Assembly (NCBI GenBank): GCA_964537245.1
Contig: CAZHZL010000088.1
Span: 1 to 9,452, forward strand
DNA from: UMGS1840 sp964537245
Lineage (GTDB): Bacteria > Bacillota > Clostridia > UMGS1840
Direction of reading: 5' to 3'
Length of the DNA: 9,452 nt
Below the pieces are notes generated by a model. The model saw only the letters and a list, made by a program, of their open reading frames with translations, was not told where the DNA came from and did no database searches. Positions 1-6,068 of the stretch are shown in pieces. Position 1 is the first letter of the stretch; every line of letters starts with the position of its first letter. Both the position numbers and the translations under genes were made by a program.

Positions 1-10
1 GCTGACGCAT
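1..10 (-). CDS. Possible start of a gene running off the left edge
   Basis: An ATG at 10-8 begins a frame reading Met-Arg-Gln before the window ends. A GGAG motif at 26-23 lies 12 bases upstream, slightly long for a Shine-Dalgarno spacing. A promoter at 229-201 points this way, with about 185 bases of structured leader between. Three codons cannot identify a product. In many Clostridia the dGTPase gene is followed by dnaG and rpoD, but nothing here shows that. The start is inferred from context only. Confidence 0.35.
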
Positions 11-101
11 AAAAAATGCAAACTCCGATTGTCGCCAAACAAATTTAAACAGAAAAAGGAATTTGTCACCTATAATCGTTTACTAGAATTTGCATTTTTT
101 A
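10..101. repeat. Complementary pair linking the P2 loop to the initiation region
   Basis: Positions 11-22 (AAAAAATGCAAA on the plus strand) are the exact reverse complement of 89-100. Base 10 with 101 adds one more Watson-Crick pair, and 23 with 88 adds a G-U wobble. One arm is in the loop of the 70-125 stem; the other fills the space between GGAG and ATG. The pair crosses both other repeats, so it would form a pseudoknot or an alternative fold. Confidence 0.8.
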
Positions 102-194
102 ACAAAAACCGTTAAACGATTATAGCGCAAAATAGAGTATATTATCCCCATAAATGATAAAATCCCCTGATTTCTCTTATTAAATTTGTTTGGC
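34..194. repeat. 15-bp perfect inverted repeat (P1 arms)
   Basis: GCCAAACAAATTTAA at 34-48 is the exact reverse complement of 180-194. The right arm begins at the predicted transcription start of the leftward promoter, so in RNA the two arms would form a closing stem around the leader. Confidence 0.85.
70..125. repeat. 13-bp perfect inverted repeat (P2 arms)
   Basis: CTATAATCGTTTA at 70-82 is the exact reverse complement of 113-125, with a 30-base loop at 83-112. It is nested inside the 34-194 repeat. One arm contains a TATAAT string, but no good -35 lies upstream of it, so it is better read as a stem than as a promoter. Confidence 0.85.
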
Positions 195-200
195 AAACAT

Positions 201-229
201 ATTATAACACAAAAAATCTTTTTTTGCAA
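201..229 (-). promoter_or_regulatory. Sigma-A-type promoter reading left
   Basis: A TTGCAA at 229-224 and a consensus TATAAT at 206-201 are separated by exactly 17 bases. The predicted start, near 195-194, coincides with the 5' arm of the 15-bp stem. It lies just beyond the terminator of the upstream operon, so the gene to the left is probably transcribed separately. Confidence 0.72.
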
Positions 230-259
230 CAATTTTTATATATTTTTTCTTTTTAAAAC

Positions 260-295
260 AAAAAAAGGAATCAGAATATTTTTTATTCTGATTCC
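260..295 (-). terminator. Intrinsic terminator of the dGTPase operon
   Basis: A perfect 12-bp stem (GGAATCAGAATA at 267-278 with its complement at 284-295) has a 5-base loop. Read on the minus strand it is followed by seven T residues (266-260) and then further T-rich sequence. It begins 11 bases after the stop codon of the dGTPase gene and has no comparable T-run in the plus direction. Confidence 0.92.
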
Positions 296-306
296 AATTA
301 ATTATC

Positions 307-1242
307 TTAATTATAAAAATGCAAAAATTTATAATACTCGACTGCGTATGAATCTGTCATTCCCGACATAAAATCTAAGATTTCCGCCTTGGAGTCGCCC
401 ATTTTGACTTTTTCGTTATAGATAAATGTCAGAACTCTTTTTACAAAGCTTTCTTTTTCCAAAAGCTCATCGGAAAAATACACTTTTTTAAACATAAATT
501 CCCTTAGCTTTTTGAATTTTTCGGAAACATCAGCTGACATTATTATATCGTTTTTGTCTTTGCTTTCTGTAATAATATTTCTCACCATTGTGTTAAGTCT
601 CTCTTTTGAATTATCACCGAGTACCTCTCTTATATCCGAAGGAATATCGTCTTCTTTTATAAGCTTCATTCTTATTCCGTCGTCCATATCTGAATTAAGA
701 TAGGCTATTTTATCGCTGTAACACACAATTTTTGCTTCTAATGTGAGATTTTCGCTCGAAAAACTCATATCGCTGTGCGCTCTTATTCCGTCAATAACCT
801 CATAGGTAAGATTAAGCTTTTTTGCAAGTCTTGCGCTGTTTTCGCTGTGATGAAAGCCGTCAAAAAGCTCGTTTAAAACTCTTTCTCCGCTGTGGGAAAA
901 TGCACAGTGACCTATATCATGCCCCATCGCGATAGCTTCCGCCAAATCCTCATTCAGCCGAAGCGCCCTTGCTATTGTACGGGCAACCTGAGTTACCTCA
1001 AGCGTATGAATAAGACGCGTTCTGAGGTGATCATTATCACCGTAATTGGAAAACACCTGCGTTTTATGCTTAAGGCGTCTGAATTCCTTACTGTGAATTA
1101 TCCTATCGCGGTCACGCTGAAAACAGGTTCGTATATCGTCCTCATCGGGACCGTAGGGTCGACCTTTGGAATTACAGGTAAGAAATGCATATTTGCTTAA
1201 ATGCATTTTCTCGTTATTTTCTTCAATTTCGCGTATATTCAT
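307..1242 (-). CDS. dgt: HD-domain deoxyguanosinetriphosphate triphosphohydrolase
   Basis: This is a 311-aa cytoplasmic dGTPase-family enzyme, expected to hydrolyse dGTP or related dNTPs to the nucleoside and triphosphate. The N-terminal FQRDRDRIIHSKEFRRLKHKTQ block (residues 41-62, shown as a family signature) is typical. HD-domain metal ligands are visible as H79 (RLIHTLEV), H108-D109 (GHDIGH) and D177 (SDKIAY), and HHSEN at 131-135 matches the usual RHNEQ-type motif. The frame opens with a TTG at 1263, but ATG at 1242 is preferred: it has GGAG 10 bases upstream and gives the family's usual MNIRE start. The start lies 23 bases beyond the stop of the glycoside hydrolase gene, so it is probably the last gene of that operon, and an intrinsic terminator follows. 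Close relatives are often called dGTPase-like, so substrate specificity is not certain. Confidence 0.9.
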   Translation of the reverse strand: MNIREIEENNEKMHLSKYAFLTCNSKGRPYGPDEDDIRTCFQRDRDRIIHSKEFRRLKHKTQVFSNYGDNDHLRTRLIHTLEVTQVARTIARALRLNEDLAEAIAMGHDIGHCAFSHSGERVLNELFDGFHHSENSARLAKKLNLTYEVIDGIRAHSDMSFSSENLTLEAKIVCYSDKIAYLNSDMDDGIRMKLIKEDDIPSDIREVLGDNSKERLNTMVRNIITESKDKNDIIMSADVSEKFKKLREFMFKKVYFSDELLEKESFVKRVLTFIYNEKVKMGDSKAEILDFMSGMTDSYAVEYYKFLHFYN

Positions 1243-1265
1243 AACTTTATCACTCCAATACAAGT

Positions 1266-3245
1266 TTATTCAATAACTATAAGCTGTGAACATTCAATTT
1301 TGTCGACTGTATATGACAAAATTCCATTTTCGTATTTATAAGGAACTTCTGTCATCTGAGGAGCTTTATATACTTTATTTACAGCTTTATCTGTTTTTAC
1401 CGATACATTGATATTATATACAGGAATAATATCCTCGATTATTTCTGTATCAGTACCTCTCTTAACAGGCGAAGCATATAAAACATGGTTTACAAGTCTG
1501 TCATTCTGCTTTGTAAGAGTGATTATACCCTGTGCAGGAAGATTTGTTACTATTGTTTTGTTGTCAGAAAGAAGCTTATCAATTACTCCCACAACAAATT
1601 CTTTTACTGTTATACTTCCTTTTTTTGCATAATCGTCAAACATTTCCCAGGAAATATATGCGCCGTCTTTTCCGATTACTGAAGCAACATGCTTATCGTC
1701 GGGATTATTTGGTGTATGAAGATGTGATGAGAATGAGAAAACTGTACGGTTAAAATACGGATTTTCTCTGTAACCAAGCACCTCTCCGCCCTTATTTTCT
1801 ATATCATAGCCTGTTGAATACATAATATAAGCGCTGTTAGCAACTGACTTAATTTCAAATTCAGGTCTTAAATATGACGGCTGATATTTGCATACGCCTT
1901 TATATTCTGCACCAAAATCAAGAGCGAACTCGTCCTTGTCGTAATATGTTCCTGATTTACCGGTAGCAAGCACCTTACCGCCTTTAGCTGTAAATGCTTT
2001 TATTTTTGAGGCAAGCTCATTATCAAGAGTTATGCAATCAGGAAGGATAAGAAGCTTGTAGTCGTTGAAATCAGCTTCTGTATCTATAACATTAAATAAA
2101 TATTTTCCTTCTAAAAGTATTCTTACACAACCGCTGTCAACATCGTTCTGAGTACCTGTTACAGCGTTTGCCAAGCCTTTATTTGCAAAATAGTTTGTTA
2201 TTGATTCTGAACTTAAAACTGCAATATCAGCAATATTTTCAGCACCTTCAAGCCACGGCTCAACAGCTTCAACCTCGCTGTATGCTTCGCCAATGAGCTT
2301 ATATGTAGCAAGGTCTGCTTTTCCGCTTGGGTGAAGCTGGTCGCCAACTGAAAGCCTTGCACCGTTTGCTATTGCAAGCGCTGCTTCGTAACGAAGTGCA
2401 TTCGGGTGTTTAAATCCGCCAAATTCACCCCAGGATTTATGGAACTTACCTGTCATTCCCAAAAATTCCATTCCGATAGTTCTCGCATATCCTGCGGAAA
2501 GTGGAAAATGGTCGTAGCCCCAGCCGCCTGTCGGCAAGCTTTCAAGCTCAAGATGTGTATTCATCTCGGCTAAATCTCTTCTGCCCCTTCTTATATGTCC
2601 CCCGTTATGAAATACCGGAAGTCCTTTTTTATGCTTGTCGATAGCTTTTCTTACCTCAGAAGTATAATTTGCATATACTCTTTCAGCAAGCTCCACTATA
2701 TTTTTTTCATCATAAGGGTCTTTGTTTTCTGATAAAAGTGTGTTAATACAGTTCTGACAATAGCATTTCTGAACACCTACTATATCAAGAAAAATACCGT
2801 CTGCGTCATAATTTTCGCAAACCTCCTCAATCTGCTTTAAAAGATAAGGCAGATAGGGTGAATTTAAACACATTTTATGATAGCCCGGAAGCGTAAAATC
2901 AGGCGTCCACGGAGTTGTTTCATTTTTATTTCTTACAAGCCATTCAGGATGTCTTCTTGCCATTTTCTCGTCAAGACCTGCAGAAAGATATACAGGCGTT
3001 TTTACTCCGATTTCGTGCGCCGCTTCAATCTGAGCCTTAAGTAAATCAAATTTCAGTTCAGGGTGTATTTCGTTTGCGCTTGAAGGATGGTATGCCCAAC
3101 CGTGATGACACTTTGAAAAAACGGTTATAGAATTAACATGTCCCGCCTTCAGTGCCTCCTGAAATTCTTTTTTGTCAAATTTTTCTCCGATACCCTTTAT
3201 TTTTTCCGATGTGTGAAAATCAAGGTGAACTTGTCTGTAATTCAT
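1266..3245 (-). CDS. Putative cytoplasmic glycoside hydrolase (GHL6 / GH42-trimerisation type)
   Basis: The product is 659 aa, with no signal peptide or membrane segment. The N-terminal part (about 1-330) resembles the hypothetical glycosyl hydrolase 6 / alpha-L-fucosidase-like TIM-barrel group: an opening YRQVHLDFHTSE, FSKCHHGWAYHPS at 43-55, and DADGIFLDIVG at 147-157 with D154 as likely nucleophile. LELESLPTGGWG (232-243) carries two candidate acidic partners, E234 and E236. Residues about 340-540 look like the class I glutamine-amidotransferase-like beta-galactosidase trimerisation domain, followed by a small beta-rich C-terminal domain. The ATG at 3245 is chosen because GAGAGG lies 9 bases upstream; an in-frame extension to 3350 overlaps the preceding gene. 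It follows the isomerase by 25 bases. The substrate is unknown; beta-galactosides or fucosides are guesses from naming conventions. Confidence 0.8.
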   Translation of the reverse strand: MNYRQVHLDFHTSEKIKGIGEKFDKKEFQEALKAGHVNSITVFSKCHHGWAYHPSSANEIHPELKFDLLKAQIEAAHEIGVKTPVYLSAGLDEKMARRHPEWLVRNKNETTPWTPDFTLPGYHKMCLNSPYLPYLLKQIEEVCENYDADGIFLDIVGVQKCYCQNCINTLLSENKDPYDEKNIVELAERVYANYTSEVRKAIDKHKKGLPVFHNGGHIRRGRRDLAEMNTHLELESLPTGGWGYDHFPLSAGYARTIGMEFLGMTGKFHKSWGEFGGFKHPNALRYEAALAIANGARLSVGDQLHPSGKADLATYKLIGEAYSEVEAVEPWLEGAENIADIAVLSSESITNYFANKGLANAVTGTQNDVDSGCVRILLEGKYLFNVIDTEADFNDYKLLILPDCITLDNELASKIKAFTAKGGKVLATGKSGTYYDKDEFALDFGAEYKGVCKYQPSYLRPEFEIKSVANSAYIMYSTGYDIENKGGEVLGYRENPYFNRTVFSFSSHLHTPNNPDDKHVASVIGKDGAYISWEMFDDYAKKGSITVKEFVVGVIDKLLSDNKTIVTNLPAQGIITLTKQNDRLVNHVLYASPVKRGTDTEIIEDIIPVYNINVSVKTDKAVNKVYKAPQMTEVPYKYENGILSYTVDKIECSQLIVIE

Positions 3246-3270
3246 CTGTTTATACCTCTCTTTTTTTATT

Positions 3271-4230
3271 TTATACATATGACAGCATTGACGAAAAATT
3301 TCCTTCTGCTTCAATTTCTTCATAGCCTGCGGGAATAAAAATACTGTCACCCTTTTTAAACTCTGTTACCTCTCCGTTGATTTTAACCATTCCTTCTCCT
3401 TCTAAAATTATAAGAGAATGGAATGAATCGGGAGTTATTTTTATATTTGCGTTTCCTTTAACATCAAGCTTTTTCACACAAAAATACTTACAGCTTGATA
3501 AAACCTGTTCACTGTATCCGTCTTTCTCAACAGGCGGTTTTATATCATAGTTTTCAGGCGGTGTACGCTTTGATGTAAGAAGTGCTTTTTCTATATGAAG
3601 CTCTCTTGTATTTCCGTTTTTGTCTTTACGGTTATAATCGTAGACACGGTAGGTTGTATTGGAATTTTGCTGTACCTCACAGATAAGATTTCCGGGACCG
3701 ATTGCATGAACTGTTCCCGACTTTATAAAGAAAACATCGCCTTTTTTTACATAAACTTTGTTAAGCACCTCCAAAAGTGTGTTTTCTTCTATTCTTTTTT
3801 GGTATTCTTCCTTTGTAATTTCATATTTAAAGCCGTAGTAAAGATATGCGCCCTCTTCGCAATCCATGATATACCACATTTCTGTTTTTCCGTATTCATG
3901 CTCATTTTCAAGAGCAAAGTCATCATCGGGATGTACCTGTATTGATAAGCTATCCTTAGCGTCAATGAATTTTATTAAGATAGGAAAAAAGTCAAACTGC
4001 GCAGCATTTTTCCCAAGCAAGCCCTCTCTGTCAAGATTTATATATTCAGAAAAACTCATACCTGAATATTTTCCGCTTGAAACTACACTGCTTCCGTCCT
4101 TATGAGTAGATAACTCCCAGCTTTCCGCAATTTTGTCATAATCACATTTTTTATTAAATTCTTCTCTTAATTTCACTCCGCCCCAAAGGTAATCCTTAAA
4201 CTGCGGCGATAATTTAATTATATTTTTCAA
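3271..4230 (-). CDS. manA: Mannose-6-phosphate isomerase, class I (internal TTG start)
   Basis: This is the isomerase part read as a separate 319-aa protein. It interconverts mannose-6-phosphate and fructose-6-phosphate in the cytoplasm, linking mannose use to glycolysis and supplying mannose-6-phosphate for glycan synthesis. Family landmarks are FKDYLWGG near the start, QVHPDD with two zinc ligands, GKTEMWYI with the ligand Glu, GTVHAIGPG with the ligand His, and YRVYDYNR. The C-terminal cupin half ends with KKGDSIFIPAGYE. The TTG at 4230 has GAGGAG (4245-4240) exactly 9 bases upstream and falls where free-standing homologues begin; about 315 aa is the usual length. The frame stays open upstream into the DUF1189 part, so this may be made in addition to, or instead of, the joined protein. 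Confidence 0.65.
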   Translation of the reverse strand: MKNIIKLSPQFKDYLWGGVKLREEFNKKCDYDKIAESWELSTHKDGSSVVSSGKYSGMSFSEYINLDREGLLGKNAAQFDFFPILIKFIDAKDSLSIQVHPDDDFALENEHEYGKTEMWYIMDCEEGAYLYYGFKYEITKEEYQKRIEENTLLEVLNKVYVKKGDVFFIKSGTVHAIGPGNLICEVQQNSNTTYRVYDYNRKDKNGNTRELHIEKALLTSKRTPPENYDIKPPVEKDGYSEQVLSSCKYFCVKKLDVKGNANIKITPDSFHSLIILEGEGMVKINGEVTEFKKGDSIFIPAGYEEIEAEGNFSSMLSYV

Positions 4231-5016
4231 TTCGTTATTCTCCTCTTTTTCTTCCGTTTTTTCTTCTGTTTTTACAGATGTTGAATTTTTCTTCATATTT
4301 ATAAACACAAAATAAAGATATGCTTCGGAAATTATAAGGCTGAAAATATACGGAAGCCCAAAGCTCCAAAGGCTCAAAAGTGCGCCTATAAGAACAGGAA
4401 CTGTTCGTGAATAGATTGCTAACCGAAAATGCTCCGACGGTGTTATATCAAGCTCCATAACTCTCACAAAAGGTCTAGACAGCCATCTCACAAGCCATAC
4501 ACCTATAAAAAATCCCAAAAAAGAAAGTGCAAAAGCAAACACTCCTGAAAATACAAGTATCGCTTTAAAAAGCCCTTCAAACATATAGACAGAATTTTTA
4601 TCAAAGGTGACATTTTCTCCTAAATCTGCCATTCTGTATGCATAAGTACCCGAATTGTTTTTCACAATAAACTGCTCTTTATCGGCAAGTATAACCATAT
4701 CATACCCTTCAGCGTCGCTTTTGCTGTAAGATTTATCATTTGTGAGACCAAAAAATATAGGTGCTTCCTTAAGTTCAAATTCTTCTTCAACAAAAAACTC
4801 ACCGTTTTCTACCTTGAAATACGGTATGTCATATGTGTAGAAATCATTCATCATTCTGCCCATAGTTACCAACGGAAACAAAACATTTGCCAACCCTGCG
4901 ACAGTAACAAGAATTATTACAAAGAGCGCTACTGTACTTTTTTTCTTTTTCAAAAACTCACCGTATCTCGACGGCTGTATCATAGATATAGTAAAATCTT
5001 CAAATATTCCGGTCAT
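3271..5016 (-). CDS. DUF1189 membrane protein joined in frame to mannose-6-phosphate isomerase
   Basis: One 581-aa frame holds two unrelated parts. Residues 1-240 resemble DUF1189 membrane proteins: an FEDFTISMIQPSRYGEF start, membrane segments near 28-50, 148-178 and 203-238, and an extracytoplasmic stretch of about 100 residues between the first two. Residues 241-262 are a Lys/Glu linker. From 263 on it is a class I isomerase, with the zinc ligands Q360 and H362 (QVHPDD), E379 and H437. The ATG at 5016 has AGGAG 10 bases upstream. The promoter at 5158-5130 should drive it, with the glycoside hydrolase and dGTPase genes behind. A DUF1189-isomerase fusion is not an arrangement I know. It may be a real membrane-tethered enzyme, or two genes joined by a small deletion, since the isomerase part has its own start signals. 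Confidence 0.7.
   Translation of the reverse strand: MTGIFEDFTISMIQPSRYGEFLKKKKSTVALFVIILVTVAGLANVLFPLVTMGRMMNDFYTYDIPYFKVENGEFFVEEEFELKEAPIFFGLTNDKSYSKSDAEGYDMVILADKEQFIVKNNSGTYAYRMADLGENVTFDKNSVYMFEGLFKAILVFSGVFAFALSFLGFFIGVWLVRWLSRPFVRVMELDITPSEHFRLAIYSRTVPVLIGALLSLWSFGLPYIFSLIISEAYLYFVFINMKKNSTSVKTEEKTEEKEENNELKNIIKLSPQFKDYLWGGVKLREEFNKKCDYDKIAESWELSTHKDGSSVVSSGKYSGMSFSEYINLDREGLLGKNAAQFDFFPILIKFIDAKDSLSIQVHPDDDFALENEHEYGKTEMWYIMDCEEGAYLYYGFKYEITKEEYQKRIEENTLLEVLNKVYVKKGDVFFIKSGTVHAIGPGNLICEVQQNSNTTYRVYDYNRKDKNGNTRELHIEKALLTSKRTPPENYDIKPPVEKDGYSEQVLSSCKYFCVKKLDVKGNANIKITPDSFHSLIILEGEGMVKINGEVTEFKKGDSIFIPAGYEEIEAEGNFSSMLSYV
4240..4245 (-). promoter_or_regulatory. Internal Shine-Dalgarno for the isomerase
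   Basis: GAGGAG sits 9 bases before a TTG codon inside the long joined frame. It encodes two Glu of the Lys/Glu-rich linker, so the match could partly reflect that composition. However, its strength, spacing and position at the family's normal N-terminus favour a working ribosome-binding site. Confidence 0.6.
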
Positions 5017-5090
5017 TTTCAGTTATCTCCTATTTTTTTGTATATGTGAATTTTATTACTTTGCAATTAGATTTATTTTATGCTCATGTG

Positions 5091-5131
5091 ATATAAGGGA
5101 CAAAAAATATATGTTTTTTCGTCCCTTATAT
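5091..5131. repeat. Inverted repeat over the promoter start site
   Basis: ATATAAGGGAC at 5091-5101 is the exact reverse complement of 5121-5131. Inner A6 and T6 runs can extend the stem past one unpaired base. On the minus strand one arm overlaps the -10 box and the start site of the DUF1189-isomerase promoter, and the other lies about 20-30 bases into the transcript. It could be an operator, or a hairpin that protects the 5' end of the mRNA. No T-run follows it as a terminator would need. Confidence 0.7.
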
Positions 5132-5158
5132 TATAGCACATATGTTTAATTTTTTCAA
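5130..5158 (-). promoter_or_regulatory. Extended -10 promoter of the metabolic operon
   Basis: TTGAAA at 5158-5153 and TATAAT at 5135-5130 are 17 bases apart, with an extended -10 TG at 5138-5137. The start is predicted near 5123, giving a leader of about 107 bases before the ATG at 5016. No further promoter is evident between the closely spaced genes behind it, so it probably serves all of them down to the terminator at 260. Confidence 0.75.
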
Positions 5159-5200
5159 TATAACCGGGACATTTTGATGTGCTAATTTCAAAAATTTTTT

Positions 5201-5983
5201 TCAGAGTGTCATTTTCTTTGAGGAAATATTGATGTTTGTATCGTTGAAATTCCACTTGATTTCAAGCCTTTTATCATCATAAACATAAATCGTTTTGATT
5301 AAAGCTTTCATCATTTCATTTGTGTATTCTTCAACTCCGATGAATCTTTCAAATAGATCTATTCGTTTTGTTTCCTCTGCCGATATAGAATCAATGCTAT
5401 ACATATGTATTTCTTCTTCACGATTACGAATACCTTCTTCTATATCATTTTTAATTTTGTAAAACTCATCCTCCATAAGTTGCTTTTTCGTGAGCTTTAT
5501 ATACGCATCCACCTTTTGCTGTTTCAACTCGCTGATTTCTTTATTCAGAAGTTGTATTCTGTGTTCATATTTCTTAGCCTTTTGTTTAAAAGCTTTCTGT
5601 TTATCAATAAGTTCAGATGCCTTTTGAAGTTCGTTTTTTACTGCTGCAATGACAAGCTCATTCAATGCTGCTTCTCTATAACTCTCCTGACAACATTGCT
5701 CATTTATAACAACACCAAAGTTTGCACATCTATACCATAGTGCATAAGGAAATTTGCCATACTGAACCATATTCCTTTTACAGCCTCCGCATTTAACCAA
5801 CCCTGATAACATTCTTTTTTCTCTTGGTGGAGAAGTTCTTGTACGAGTTTTTGCCTGAACACTATCAAACAATTCCTGTGATATAATTGCTTCATGAGTG
5901 TTTTCAACCACAATACGTTCTTCTTTTGAGACCTTTCTTTGCTTACTGCCTACATACGGTTTTTCTTTAAATCTTGATACCAT
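5201..5983 (-). pseudogene. C-terminal remnant of a large serine recombinase
   Basis: The frame codes for 260 aa matching only the C-terminal half of phage/transposon-type large serine recombinases, which are usually around 500 aa or more. Visible are the end of the Recombinase domain (IVVENTHEAIISQELFDSVQ, 24-43), a zinc ribbon (CGGC at 65-68 with later Cys at 86 and 97/98), a Lys/Glu-rich coiled coil (about 115-195), and a typical tail ending near KWNFND. The resolvase domain with the catalytic serine and most of the Recombinase domain are absent; a TAA lies only three codons before the ATG. The start has only a weak AGG before it. It cannot recombine DNA alone, and probably marks a decayed integrative element. 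A fragment that still binds DNA cannot be excluded. Confidence 0.82.
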
Positions 5984-6021
5984 TTTACCTGTTTAACTTC
6001 TTACCATTTTTACAGTCTTAT

Positions 6022-6050
6022 TTTATAGCATCAATTTTATTATTGCAATA
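6022..6050 (-). promoter_or_regulatory. Weak possible promoter before the recombinase remnant
   Basis: TATAAA at 6027-6022 is preceded by an extended TG (6030-6029). The -35 region is poor: TATTGC gives a 17-base spacer and TTGCAA only 15. It may be chance in A+T-rich DNA. Confidence 0.22.
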
Positions 6051-6068
6051 TGTGGAGTTGTTTTTAAT

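Larger units (their letters stand above)
11..195 (-). ncRNA. Structured 5' leader, candidate cis-regulatory RNA
   Basis: The transcript expected from the promoter at 229-201 starts near 195. Three perfect complementarities can be read in it. P1 pairs 194-180 with 48-34 (15 bp). P2 pairs 125-113 with 82-70 (13 bp) and is enclosed by P1. The 30-base loop of P2 contains 101-89, which is complementary to 22-10, the stretch between a GGAG motif and an ATG, so a pseudoknot would mask translation initiation. Two GGGGAU segments lie between the 5' arms of P1 and P2. I do not recognise this as a known riboswitch or ribosomal-protein leader, though it could be a member of one. The pairings are seen directly; the regulatory role is inferred. 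Confidence 0.55.

Noticed and set aside
119..124. A second TATAAT -10 box reading left
   Set aside because: No reasonable -35 lies 16-18 bases upstream on that strand, and the sequence is fully used as an arm of the 13-bp inverted repeat.
34..194. A 161-bp miniature transposon (MITE) with 15-bp terminal inverted repeats
   Set aside because: No target-site duplication is visible next to the arms. The right arm coincides with a predicted transcription start, and two further complementary pairs, one overlapping a possible start site, fit a folded leader RNA better. A genome-wide copy search would settle it.
892..1200. A 102-aa plus-strand open frame
   Set aside because: It lies entirely antisense within the dGTPase gene, whose family motifs are intact. 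The peptide has no recognisable feature.
3595..4105. Plus-strand frames of 116 and 79 aa, one Cys/Phe-rich and membrane-like
   Set aside because: They are antisense to the well-supported isomerase coding region. The hydrophobic look comes from reverse-reading Lys/Glu-rich codons.
5091..5131. Intrinsic terminator for the recombinase remnant or the metabolic operon
   Set aside because: The stem has no T-run directly after it on the minus strand and overlaps a strong promoter, so an operator or 5' hairpin is more likely.
5073..5255. A 60-aa minus-strand frame overlapping the end of the recombinase remnant
   Set aside because: No ribosome-binding site, no family resemblance, and it runs through the promoter and inverted repeat of the metabolic operon.
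5405..5740. A 111-aa plus-strand frame resembling a membrane protein
   Set aside because: It is the antisense of the recombinase coiled coil; Lys/Glu codons read backwards as Phe/Leu. There is no start signal.
5993..6007. A tiny upstream open frame (ATG and three codons before TAA) in front of the recombinase remnant
   Set aside because: No ribosome-binding site, and too short to distinguish from chance beside a pseudogene.
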